This document shows, one piece after another, positions 1 through 6,161 of a stretch of 14,270 nucleotides of DNA. The notes below the pieces were generated by a model, which ran no database searches, was not told the origin of the DNA, and saw nothing but the letters and a program-made list of their open reading frames with translations. The stretch is from Comamonadaceae bacterium (lineage in GTDB: Bacteria; Pseudomonadota; Gammaproteobacteria; Burkholderiales; Burkholderiaceae_C): contig JAJTBK010000429.1 in NCBI GenBank assembly GCA_021286965.1, forward strand, positions 1 to 14,270, in the 5' to 3' direction. The position numbers were made by a program, and so were the translations under genes. Each line of letters begins with the position of its first letter. Position 1 is the first letter of the stretch.

Positions 1-24
1 GGTGGGGGTGGCTTGATCGGTCAT
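1..24 (-). CDS. N-terminal codons of a divergent gene, probably copper-exporting P-type ATPase (partial)
   Basis: Only eight codons are visible, reading leftward from an ATG at 24-22 (MTDQATPT) with no stop before the window edge. The sequence alone does not identify the protein. The copA guess rests on context: it lies just downstream of a CueR-type promoter with a 19-bp spacer and is divergent from copZ-cueR, a frequent arrangement for copA. No Shine-Dalgarno sequence precedes the ATG, and the predicted -10 is only 10 nt upstream. Confidence 0.4.
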
Positions 25-34
25 GGTGGTGCGC

Positions 35-65
35 AGCTTAAACCTTGACATCCTGTCAAAGTCAA
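35..65 (-). promoter_or_regulatory. MerR/CueR-type promoter and operator for the leftward gene
   Basis: On the minus strand a -35 TTGACT (65-60) and a -10-like TAAGCT (40-35) are separated by 19 bp, the over-long spacer typical of promoters activated by MerR-family regulators. Between them lies a 21-bp dyad at 42-62, with arms ACCTTGACA and TGTCAAAGT around TCC (one mismatched pair). In this family a metal-loaded regulator bends the DNA to realign the two hexamers. CueR, encoded at 349-768, is the likely ligand. The assignment is inferred from sequence geometry. Confidence 0.6.
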
Positions 66-80
66 GCAAGATGGCAGGCG

Positions 81-112
81 CTTGACCTTGCCACCATGTC
101 AAGCTGCACCAT
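81..112 (+). promoter_or_regulatory. Second CueR-type dyad, probable promoter of copZ-cueR
   Basis: A second inverted repeat has perfect 6-bp arms CTTGAC (81-86) and GTCAAG (98-103). Read rightward, TTGACC (82-87) can act as -35, and CACCAT (107-112) as a poor -10 after a 19-bp spacer. This would make copZ-cueR autoregulated by the same copper sensor. The -10 matches only three consensus positions, so the promoter is less certain than the dyad. Confidence 0.45.
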
Positions 113-154
113 AGCGCCTGTTCTCACTTTGCCCCTTTGGAAAGGAAGCCCGCC

Positions 155-352
155 ATGCAATACCAATTCACCGTCGAAGGCATGACCTGCGGCCACTGCG
201 AGCGCGCCGTGGTGCACGCCGTGCGCGAGGTCGATACCGAGGCCGTGGTGCAGGTCGATCTGGCCACCAAGCAGGTCACCGTCGAGAGCGACGCCGCCCG
301 CGAAGCCATCGCCAATGCCATCCAGGAAGAAGGCTACAAGGTCGTCGCATGA
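155..352 (+). CDS. copZ: Copper chaperone CopZ-like (heavy-metal-associated domain)
   Basis: A 65-residue single-domain HMA protein. It carries the metal-binding loop GMTCGHC near residue 10, in which the two cysteines of MTCxxC coordinate Cu(I). The rest fits the compact ferredoxin-like fold of the family and ends EEGYKVVA. Such chaperones carry cytosolic Cu(I) to a P-type ATPase or to the regulator. The ATG at 155 is chosen because AAGGA (142-146) precedes it at a good distance; an upstream in-frame TTG at 137 is not supported. The stop codon overlaps the start of cueR (ATGA at 349-352), so the two are translationally coupled. Family assignment is firm. The ligand could in principle be another soft metal, but the CueR-like partner argues for copper. 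Confidence 0.9.
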   Translation: MQYQFTVEGMTCGHCERAVVHAVREVDTEAVVQVDLATKQVTVESDAAREAIANAIQEEGYKVVA

Positions 353-768
353 AGTCCGCCGCTGCTGCGCCGCGCTGGCCCGTCACCATCGGCCAGGCAG
401 CCGGGCTTGCCGGTGTGTCGGCGCGCATGGTGCGCCACTACGAGGGCCTGGGCCTGCTCGGCGGCGTGGCGCGCACCGGCAGCGGCTACCGCCAGTACAC
501 CGAGGCCGAGGTGCACCAGCTGCGCTTCATCCGCCGCGCGCGCGACCTGGGTTTTTCCATGGAAGAAATCGCCCAGCTCCTGGGCCTGTGGCAAGACAAG
601 GCGCGCGCCAGCAGCCAGGTCAAAAAAATTGCCCAGCAGCACATCGCCAGCCTGGCCGAGCGCATCACCGCCCTGCAGGCCATGCAGCGCAGCCTGCAGG
701 CGCTGGTGGGCTGCTGCCATGGCGACGAGCGGCCCGACTGCCCGATCCTGGATGACCTGGCGGGCTGA
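349..768 (+). CDS. cueR: MerR-family Cu(I)-responsive regulator (CueR-like)
   Basis: 139 residues, the normal length for CueR. An N-terminal MerR winged helix-turn-helix (TIGQAAGLAGVSARMVRHYE, about 13-32, then the wing with GYRQYTE) is followed by a dimerisation helix and a C-terminal metal loop with Cys123 and Cys131 in the spacing C-x7-C (CHGDERPDC). That pair binds one Cu(I) in CueR. Serine rather than cysteine in the segment before the long helix (ASSQV) fits the monovalent-metal branch instead of the Zn/Hg branch. The start overlaps the copZ stop, with AAGG seven nt upstream inside copZ. It should activate the two dyad promoters at 35-112. Its stop lies 3 bp from the convergent DUF3297 gene. 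Confidence 0.88.
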   Translation: MKSAAAAPRWPVTIGQAAGLAGVSARMVRHYEGLGLLGGVARTGSGYRQYTEAEVHQLRFIRRARDLGFSMEEIAQLLGLWQDKARASSQVKKIAQQHIASLAERITALQAMQRSLQALVGCCHGDERPDCPILDDLAG

Positions 769-771
769 AGC

Positions 772-1029
772 TTATTTGTAAAACACCTCGACGCTGCCCT
801 TGAGCGCGAGCAGCAGCGGGCGGCCCGTACGGTCGCGGGTTTTGCCGGCGGGCACCTTGATCCAGCCTTCGCTGACGCAGTATTCCTCGACGTCAAAGCG
901 CTCCTTGCCATTGAGCCGCACGCCAATGTCGGCCTGCTGCGCCAGCACGGCGGCGGCGTGGTGCGGGCTGCGCGGGTCGATCGCCAGGCGGTCGGGCAGG
1001 GGCAGAAGATTGTCGGCAAAGTTGTTCAT
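772..1029 (-). CDS. DUF3297 family protein
   Basis: An 85-residue soluble protein that I recognise as DUF3297 from LPDRLAIDPRSPHH near the N-terminus, the central VEEYCVSEGWIKV and the closing LKGSVEVFY. Length matches the family and the function is unknown. No signal peptide or membrane segment is visible. The ATG at 1029 is preceded by GAGG with about 7 nt spacing. A -10-like CACAAT on the minus strand (1073-1068) lies about 40 bp upstream. The gene is convergent with cueR, only 3 bp between stops, leaving no room for a dedicated terminator. Confidence 0.85.
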   Translation of the reverse strand: MNNFADNLLPLPDRLAIDPRSPHHAAAVLAQQADIGVRLNGKERFDVEEYCVSEGWIKVPAGKTRDRTGRPLLLALKGSVEVFYK

Positions 1030-1098
1030 GGCGGGGCCTCAAAGATGCAAAAAAACGAAAGGCCGCCATTGTGGCCCAAGCCAGGAATGGCTTTGTTT

Positions 1099-1165
1099 AC
1101 TATTAAAACAATAGCTATTCACGCTTGCTACATAAGCGCTAGAGGCTTTTTTGGCTCAAAAAATC
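1099..1165 (+). repeat. Dispersed Comamonadaceae-type intergenic repeat, copy 1
   Basis: The copy starts with a small hairpin CTATT-AAAAC-AATAG, then GCTTGCTACATAAGC (a second hairpin), then GCTAGAGGC followed by a T/A-rich tail. Two further copies are visible at 11917-11983 (minus-strand gene) and 12551-12599 (opposite orientation). The shared order is CTATnAAAA..AGCT, an arm of GCGCTT type, its complement, and TAGAGGC or CTAGGC. I have seen similar elements between genes in Acidovorax and Comamonas relatives; that statement is from memory and was not searched. This copy lies between the DUF3297 gene and DnaA-box module A. Confidence 0.65.
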
Positions 1166-1171
1166 AGCCCC

Positions 1172-1382
1172 TGTGGACAACTGCGGGCACAACGCCGGCA
1201 CAAGCCGCCCTCTGTCCCCAAGTGCAGGCCGCCTGGCATTTTTATCCACAAACCCGGTACACCTGGCGCTGGGGCCCATCCCCAAACTTGTGGATAAGCC
1301 AAGTCATTGTCAAAAAAAGAAAATCACCGCTTATCCACAGACACGGGCAGGGCTCTACTACTACCACTATGTCTTTTTAATA
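1172..1382 (+). repeat. DnaA-box / DnaA-trio module A (origin-like element)
   Basis: Intergenic module with DnaA boxes TGTGGACAA (1172-1180, one mismatch), TTATCCACA (1242-1250), TGTGGATAA (1289-1297) and TTATCCACA (1331-1339). The last box is followed after 15 nt, G-rich in its 3' half, by CTACTACTACCACTATG (1355-1371) and then TCTTTTTAATA. The complement of the tract reads as repeated 3'-GAT-5' triplets, the signature of DnaA-trios next to an origin unwinding region. The distance from the first box to the last is 159 bp, the same as in module B. Together with copy 1 of the repeat, this accounts for most of the gene-free stretch 1030-1432. Confidence 0.7.
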
Positions 1383-1432
1383 CCTTGAAAGAACAACCCT
1401 GAAAGCCCCAGCGCCCCCTTCAACACCCTGGT

Positions 1433-2686
1433 TCAGCGCAACAGCCAATACCCCACGCCCATGGCAGCGGCGATGCCGACGGCGTCGGCAAACAAGGCGC
1501 AGGCCAGGGCATGGCGGGTGTTTTTGATGCCCACGCTGCCAAAGTACACCGCCAGCACGTAAAACGTGGTCTCGGTCGAGCCCTGCATGATGGCTGCCAG
1601 GCGCGCGGGAAAGGAATCGACGCCGTAGGTCTGCATCACGTCCACCATCAGGCCCCGGGCGCCCGCGCCCGAGAGCACCTTCATCAGCCCCACGGGCAGG
1701 GCCGGCAAAAAATCGGTGTTCCAACCCAGCCCGGCCACCAGGCGTGCGACCACGGCCAAAACGGCATCCATACAGCCCGCAGCGCGAAAAACGCCAATCG
1801 CCGCCAGGATGGCGATGAGGTAGGGAATGATCTGCACCGCCACGCCAAAGCCCTCCTTGGCGCCGTCGATGAACGCTTCATACACGTTCACACGCCGCCA
1901 AGCCCCCGCGAGCAAAAACAGCAGCACCAGTCCCAAAATCACGGCGGCCCCCAAGGCGCCAGTGATGTCCGCCGCCTGCTGCGCCGGCAGCCGTGCCAGC
2001 GCCGCCACCCCCGCCCCGAGCAAACCCGTCACCGCCAGCAGCGGCAACAAAAACCGTGCCCGCCACAGCGGCAGGCGCTGCACCAGGCCCAGCAGCAGCA
2101 GCGCAGCAACAAAGGCAATGGCCGTGGCCAGCAGCGTGGGCACAAAAATATCGGCGGCGTTGAAACCCGCGCCCAGGCCCTGCTTCAAGGCCACGCTCTG
2201 GCGCATGGCGATGACTGCGGTCGGGATCAGCGTCAGCCCGGCGGTGTTGAGCACCACGAACATGATTTGCGCATCGCTGGCCACGCCCTCGGGTTCGCGG
2301 TTGAGGCTTTGCAACTCACGCATCGCCGTCAGGCCCAGGGGGGTGGCGGCGTTGTCCAGGCCCAGCAGGTTGGCCGAGAAATTCATGGTCATGGCGCCCT
2401 GTGCCGGGTGGCCGGCGGGCACGCCCGGAAACAGCAGGCGCAAAAGCGGCGCCGCCAGGCGTGCCAGCAGCGCCACCATGCCGGCCTTCTCGCCCACGCG
2501 CATCAGCCCCAGCCACAGCGCCATGACACCGGCCAGGCCCAGGGCAATGTCAAAACCGGCGCGCGCACCGTCGAACAAGGCTTGCAGCAGCTGGGAAAAA
2601 ATCTGCGCCTCGCCCAGCCACCAGCGCACCGCCGCCGTGGCGCAGGCGCTGACGAAAAAAACAATCCACACCACGTTCAGCGCCAT
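1433..2686 (-). CDS. SpmA-SpmB fusion, nucleoside-recognition (Gate) domain membrane protein
   Basis: 417 residues, very hydrophobic, with two homologous halves that are separate SpmA and SpmB proteins in Bacillus. The N-terminal half has the SpmA-type signature NFSANLLGLDNAATPLGL (around residue 102). The C-terminal half has the SpmB-type segments AFIDGAKEGFGVAVQIIPYL and STETTFYVLAVYFGSVGI. Roughly ten membrane helices are expected. Gate-domain proteins resemble nucleoside transporters, but their substrate in non-spore-forming proteobacteria is not known, and the Bacillus name is only historical. The ATG at 2686 has AAAGGG about seven nt upstream. It begins 18 bp after the rdgC stop, so the two probably share a transcript. 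I see no clear terminator downstream, where module A begins. Confidence 0.85.
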   Translation of the reverse strand: MALNVVWIVFFVSACATAAVRWWLGEAQIFSQLLQALFDGARAGFDIALGLAGVMALWLGLMRVGEKAGMVALLARLAAPLLRLLFPGVPAGHPAQGAMTMNFSANLLGLDNAATPLGLTAMRELQSLNREPEGVASDAQIMFVVLNTAGLTLIPTAVIAMRQSVALKQGLGAGFNAADIFVPTLLATAIAFVAALLLLGLVQRLPLWRARFLLPLLAVTGLLGAGVAALARLPAQQAADITGALGAAVILGLVLLFLLAGAWRRVNVYEAFIDGAKEGFGVAVQIIPYLIAILAAIGVFRAAGCMDAVLAVVARLVAGLGWNTDFLPALPVGLMKVLSGAGARGLMVDVMQTYGVDSFPARLAAIMQGSTETTFYVLAVYFGSVGIKNTRHALACALFADAVGIAAAMGVGYWLLR

Positions 2687-2704
2687 GGCCAGGCCCTTTG
2701 CGGA

Positions 2705-3733
2705 TTAAAACGGCGCGGTGTTCGGGTCGGTGTCCACCGGCGCCTGCGCCGGCCCGGTGACGGTGCCCCCGCTCCTGCGTGTGGATGGCGCTGTGGTGTT
2801 GCCTGATATGGCGGCGGTGGGGGGCGCTGCAGTGGTCGGCTCCAGGCTGCGGCCCTCGCCGCCCAGGGCTTCGATCAGGTCGGGAATGAGCTTGGACAGC
2901 TCCCCCGTGGCGATGGCCACGTCGGTGTCAAAGCCTTCGTCGGCGCTGTCCTGGCCCTCGAACACGCTGTCGAGGAAGCTGATTTTTTTCAGCTGCAGGC
3001 CCTCGGTGAGCAGGAACGAGACGCGCTCGTCCCAGGTCAGCGCCAGCTTGGTCGGCAGCTTGCCGGCGTCGATGTGCGCGCGCACCTCGTCGATGTCGAG
3101 CGGGTGGCGCGCGTAGCGCACCACGGCCTTGGATTCGTCGGCGCTCTTGAGCTCGCATTCGCGATCCACGGAAAAGCCCACCGGCGCCTCCTGCTCCTTG
3201 AGCCAGTGCGCCATCGCAGCCTGAGGGGAAGTCTGGGTGTCGAGCAGCGCCAGGGCAAAGCCGGGCAGCAGCTCGGTCAGCACCGAGGCGATCTCGTCGG
3301 CATGGCCCTGGCTGCCGGTATCGAGCACCAGCGTGTGGGCGCTGGGGTCGATCCAGACCCAGGTCGAGCCCTGCTTGGTGAACGCCATCGGCAGCAGGTC
3401 GAGCTTGGCCTCGTCCTTGAGCTCGCGGCTTTCCTTCTTGCCCGGCTTGCGCCCGGTTTCCTGCTCGATGCGGGCGGCTTTTTCCTGCACTTTGCGCGCC
3501 AGCACGCTCGCCGGCAGCAGCTTGCTCTCTTGCATGAAGCGCAGCAGCCATTGGCCGCCCACGCTCTCGGCCAGCGCCCCGTGGGCCTGGCCGCGCGGCG
3601 GCACAAAGCCGCTGCTGCGCTCTTGCGTGGCCCCGCATTCGGTGAATGGGGCTTTTTGCAGCGCCGCCTCCAGCACCTCCAAACCGATCTGCCATGTGGG
3701 CGCGATGCGGTACACGATCATGTTCTTGAACAC
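2705..3733 (-). CDS. rdgC: Recombination-associated protein RdgC
   Basis: 342 residues. RdgC forms a ring-shaped dimer that binds double-stranded DNA without sequence specificity and restrains RecA-promoted strand exchange. Recognised from the N-terminus FKNMIVYRI, the GFVPPRG block, the FTKQGSTWVWIDPSAHTLVLD core and the LTWDERVSFLLTEGLQLKKI region. The GTG at 3733 is chosen because AGAGGA lies five nt upstream and family members begin FKN-x-(I/M)-VYR; the ATG four codons later has no such support. After about residue 295 comes a 47-residue Pro/Thr/Ala-rich tail, probably disordered, beyond the end of the ~303-residue E. coli protein. It lies upstream of spmAB in the same direction and is divergent from the Spy-like gene. 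Confidence 0.93.
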   Translation of the reverse strand: MFKNMIVYRIAPTWQIGLEVLEAALQKAPFTECGATQERSSGFVPPRGQAHGALAESVGGQWLLRFMQESKLLPASVLARKVQEKAARIEQETGRKPGKKESRELKDEAKLDLLPMAFTKQGSTWVWIDPSAHTLVLDTGSQGHADEIASVLTELLPGFALALLDTQTSPQAAMAHWLKEQEAPVGFSVDRECELKSADESKAVVRYARHPLDIDEVRAHIDAGKLPTKLALTWDERVSFLLTEGLQLKKISFLDSVFEGQDSADEGFDTDVAIATGELSKLIPDLIEALGGEGRSLEPTTAAPPTAAISGNTTAPSTRRSGGTVTGPAQAPVDTDPNTAPF

Positions 3734-3761
3734 GCGGATCCTCTGCTGTGGTGAAAAAAGT

Positions 3762-3821
3762 GCGCGATTGTCGCGCCTGCTGGCGAACTTTACACAGCCT
3801 CACGCAAGCGGCACGCCGCTT
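3762..3821. promoter_or_regulatory. Two perfect dyads in the rdgC / spy-like divergent region
   Basis: Two perfect inverted repeats lie between the divergent starts: GCGCGA-TTG-TCGCGC (3762-3776) and AAGCGGC-AC-GCCGCTT (3806-3821). The second abuts TTGACA (3821-3826), a possible rightward -35, though no good -10 follows at 16-18 bp. On the leftward strand the first dyad is followed by a run of six T within two nt, so it could instead act as a short attenuator ahead of rdgC. Which role applies cannot be decided from sequence alone. Confidence 0.4.
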
Positions 3822-3878
3822 TGACACAAGAGGCGCACACTGCCTTCCCATCATCCACCACCACCGAAGGAAAGCACC

Positions 3879-4409
3879 ATGAACCTCCTGCCCCGCCACG
3901 CCATTGCCGGCGCCGCCGCAGCCCTGTTCGCCACCCTGGCCCTGCCGGCCTTTGCCCAGGCCCCCGTGAGCAACCCCAGCACGCCCGACCCCCAGGTGCG
4001 CTACGAGCCGCGTCCCGAGCGCATGGAGCGTATGCAAAAGCGCATGGGCGAATTCAAGCAGGCGCTGCAGCTGAACCCGGCGCAGGAAGACGCCTGGAAC
4101 CAGTACCAGCAAGCCATGAAGCCGCCGACCCAGCCGCCCGCCCGTCCGGACGTGGAGGCGTTCAAGCAGCTCTCCACCCCCGAGCGCATCGAGCGCCTGC
4201 GGGCCCTGCGCGAGCAACATGCGGCCGAGATGGATCGTCGGGGCGAAGCGACGAAGGCGTTCTACGCCCAGCTCAACCCGGCACAGCAAAAGACGTTCGA
4301 CGCCCACTCCTTGCGCTGGATGCAACGGATGCACGACCATGACCACGGCCCGCGCCACGGTGCAATGCGCGGATCCAAGCCACCGGTCAGCGCACCCGCA
4401 CAGCAATAA
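3879..4409 (+). CDS. Spy/CpxP-like periplasmic protein with LTxxQ-type motifs
   Basis: 176 residues. A classical signal peptide (MNLLPRHAIAGAAAALFATLALPAFA, cleavage after residue 26) directs it to the periplasm. The mature part is rich in charged helices and contains two LNPAQ motifs (about residues 65-69 and 132-136), variants of the LTxxQ motif of Spy and CpxP, which are envelope stress chaperones or regulators. Arrays of Arg, Glu, Gln and Met match the helical cradle fold. The C-terminus is His/Met-rich (MQRMHDHDHGPRH), which suggests metal binding. The ATG at 3879 has GAAGGA seven nt upstream. The gene stands alone, divergent from rdgC; no terminator is obvious before module B starts 11 bp downstream. 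The exact role is inferred from the family. Confidence 0.78.
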   Translation: MNLLPRHAIAGAAAALFATLALPAFAQAPVSNPSTPDPQVRYEPRPERMERMQKRMGEFKQALQLNPAQEDAWNQYQQAMKPPTQPPARPDVEAFKQLSTPERIERLRALREQHAAEMDRRGEATKAFYAQLNPAQQKTFDAHSLRWMQRMHDHDHGPRHGAMRGSKPPVSAPAQQ

Positions 4410-4419
4410 CCCGCCTTCA

Positions 4420-4637
4420 TGTGGATAACTTTGGGGATTGTTTTTGAGCAACCCCGGGTTTATCCACATCGACACCGCCCGGTGCCAAGTTGTACCCAAA
4501 CCGCGCCGCACTTGCCCCTGTGCCTGACCACACCTTTTTTCCGTACATAACTGCTTGTCATGGAAAGAAATTTCATAGTTATCCACAAAATTTAGCGCCT
4601 TCTACTACTATCACTATGTATTGTTATTACATGAGTA
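4420..4637 (+). repeat. DnaA-box / DnaA-trio module B (origin-like element)
   Basis: DnaA boxes TGTGGATAA (4420-4428), TTATCCACA (4460-4468) and TTATCCACA (4579-4587), all perfect. The last is followed after 14 nt by CTACTACTATCACTATG (4602-4618) and then TATTGTTATTA. First-to-last box distance is 159 bp, as in module A. Between the boxes there is no open frame of coding character. It lies directly downstream of the Spy-like gene. Confidence 0.7.
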
Positions 4638-4698
4638 CAAGATAGTGGTTGATCGCCGCTGGCAGCGGCAGGTCAGTTCCAGCGGCCTCGGATAACTC

Positions 4699-4895
4699 TG
4701 TGGATAAAAAAAGCACAACGCCCCAGTTTTCCACTGCCTGAAAGATGGCCTGCCAACTGTCCCCAAACCTGGTACAGCACCGAAGCAGGGTCGCGCACAG
4801 CCTTGTACATTGGTCTAACTGCTTGCCACGCCAAGAAAAAAACAGGTTATCCACAAAAATCGGCGGCTTCTACTACTACCACTATGTTTTTATAA
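4699..4895 (+). repeat. DnaA-box / DnaA-trio module C (origin-like element)
   Basis: DnaA boxes TGTGGATAA (4699-4707) and TTATCCACA (4847-4855), both perfect. The second is followed after 14 nt, which include CGGCGGC, by CTACTACTACCACTATG (4870-4886) and then TTTTTATAAAAA. A stretch CCAAACCTGGTACA is shared loosely with module A (ACAAACCCGGTACA), suggesting duplication of one ancestral element. With module B and the two terminators this fills the gene-free stretch 4410-5019; short frames crossing it read through these motifs and show no recognisable protein. Confidence 0.7.
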
Positions 4896-4928
4896 AAACA
4901 AAGAAGGAAAAGTCAGACAGAAGAAAAA

Positions 4929-4955
4929 ACCGCCGGCGCTCTGCGCCAAAGCGGT
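4929..4955 (-). terminator. Second, distal leftward intrinsic terminator after aroG
   Basis: Read leftward: ACCGC, three unpaired T, GGCGC, loop AGA, GCGCC, one unpaired G, GCGGT, then a run of six T. The imperfect two-part stem plus T-run resembles an intrinsic terminator and backs up the stronger one at 4984-5006. Confidence 0.55.
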
Positions 4956-4983
4956 ACCCCGGAAGAAAAAACACAGGCGTAAA

Positions 4984-5006
4984 AAAACCGCCCTCAGGGC
5001 GGTTTT
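4984..5006 (-). terminator. Intrinsic terminator of the leuA-nlpC-aroG direction
   Basis: A perfect 10-bp stem AAAACCGCCC / GGGCGGTTTT with a three-base loop, with seven A on the plus strand giving a T-run on the leftward transcript. It lies 13 bp beyond the aroG stop codon. Its symmetry means it may also stop rightward transcripts leaving module C. Confidence 0.9.
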
Positions 5007-5019
5007 CATGATATGAAAA

Positions 5020-6123
5020 TTACACAGTACGCCGGCTGCGCACCGCCGCTGCAAGCTGCTGCAGCACGGGTACGGTCTGGGCAAAGCTGATGCAGGCGTC
5101 CGTCACCGACACACCGTAGGCCAACGGCTGGCCTGCCACGATGTCCTGGCGGCCTTCTTCCAGGTGGCTTTCAATCATCACGCCGGTAATGCGCGTCTCG
5201 CCAGCGGCAATTTGCGCGGCCACGTCTTGTGCCACGTCGATTTGCTTGGCGTGCTGCTTGCTGCTGTTGGCGTGCGAGAGATCGATCATCACCTGCTCGC
5301 GCAGCCCGCTCTTGTGCAGCAGGGCGCAGGCCGCCTGCACGTCGGTGCGGGCGTAGTTGGGTTGCTTGCCGCCGCGCAGGATGATGTGGCAGTCGTGGTT
5401 GCCACGGGTTTCAAAAATGGCGGCCTGGCCCATTTTCGTCATGCCCATGAAGGCGTGCTCTGCCTGCGCTGCCAGGATGGCATCGGCAGCGACTTTCACG
5501 CCGCCGTCAGTGCCGTTTTTAAAGCCCACGGGGCACGAGAGGCCGCTGGCGAGCTGGCGGTGGCTCTGGCTCTCGGTGGTGCGCGCGACGATGGCGCCCC
5601 AGCTCAACAGGTCGCGGATGTACTGGGGCGAGAGCAGGTCGAGGAATTCGGTGCCGACCGGCAGGCCCAGTTCCAGCACGTCCAGCACCAGGGCGCGCGC
5701 CATCTCCAGGCCCTCGTTGATGGCAAAGCTGTCATCCATGTGCGGGTCGTTGATGTAGCCCTTCCAGCCCACCGTGGTGCGCGGTTTTTCAAAGTACACG
5801 CGCATCACGATCAGCAGGTCTTGCGCCAGGGCGTCGGCCTGTTCCTTGAGCAACTGCGCGTACTGCATGGCCTGCTCGTGGTCGTGGATGGAGCAGGGGC
5901 CGACGACGACGATCAGGCGGTCATCCTGGCCGTGCAGCACGCGCGAGAGCGCCGCGCGGCTGCTTTCCACCAGCTGCTGCGCTGGCACCGGCGTGGGCAG
6001 CCATTCTTCGAGGATGGCCGGGGTGATGAGCGGGCGCACCGCCTTGATGCGCACATCGTCGATGCGCGTGCGGTCTTGCGTGGACAAGGGGGTGGCGTGG
6101 TGGGGGTGGGCAGTGGTGGTCAT
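5020..6123 (-). CDS. aroG: 3-deoxy-7-phosphoheptulonate (DAHP) synthase, class I
   Basis: 367 residues, slightly longer than E. coli AroG (350). It condenses phosphoenolpyruvate and erythrose-4-phosphate, the first step of the shikimate pathway to aromatic amino acids, in the cytoplasm. Visible motifs are VVGPCSIHD with metal-ligand Cys77, KPRTTVGWKG (113-122, phosphate binding), GFKNGTDGG (about 200-208) and DLSHANSSK. An N-terminal extension before the barrel matches the feedback-regulated type; which aromatic amino acid inhibits it cannot be told from sequence here. The ATG at 6123 lacks a good Shine-Dalgarno sequence, and a -10-like hexamer sits 8 nt upstream. It follows nlpC by 35 bp, is followed by two terminators, and may be co-transcribed with leuA. 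Confidence 0.93.
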   Translation of the reverse strand: MTTTAHPHHATPLSTQDRTRIDDVRIKAVRPLITPAILEEWLPTPVPAQQLVESSRAALSRVLHGQDDRLIVVVGPCSIHDHEQAMQYAQLLKEQADALAQDLLIVMRVYFEKPRTTVGWKGYINDPHMDDSFAINEGLEMARALVLDVLELGLPVGTEFLDLLSPQYIRDLLSWGAIVARTTESQSHRQLASGLSCPVGFKNGTDGGVKVAADAILAAQAEHAFMGMTKMGQAAIFETRGNHDCHIILRGGKQPNYARTDVQAACALLHKSGLREQVMIDLSHANSSKQHAKQIDVAQDVAAQIAAGETRITGVMIESHLEEGRQDIVAGQPLAYGVSVTDACISFAQTVPVLQQLAAAVRSRRTV

Positions 6124-6131
6124 AGCCCACC

Positions 6132-6161
6132 ATTGTGGCGCTGTGGCGCAGGTGCTGTTCA
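6132..6161 (-). promoter_or_regulatory. Candidate aroG promoter giving a near-leaderless mRNA
   Basis: On the minus strand TGAACA (6161-6156, four of six consensus -35 bases) and CACAAT (6137-6132) are separated by 18 bp. The -10 ends 8 nt before the aroG ATG, so a transcript would start almost at the start codon. The -35 overlaps the nlpC stop codon. Confidence 0.35.

Noticed and set aside
1511..2806. 431-codon rightward frame opposite spmAB
   Set aside because: Gln/His/Arg-rich antisense shadow of the high-GC SpmA-SpmB gene, whose own frame shows conserved motifs and membrane segments.
1355..4886. CTACTACTA tracts as a CRISPR array or ordinary microsatellite
   Set aside because: Copies are too short and too far apart for CRISPR repeats, no cas genes are present, and the constant position after a DnaA box argues against a random microsatellite.
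4745..5011. 88-codon rightward frame and a 75-codon leftward frame (4627-4854) in the aroG-spy intergenic region
   Set aside because: They run through DnaA boxes, trio tracts and terminator stems, encode Lys/Arg- or low-complexity peptides, and have no Shine-Dalgarno or recognisable domain.
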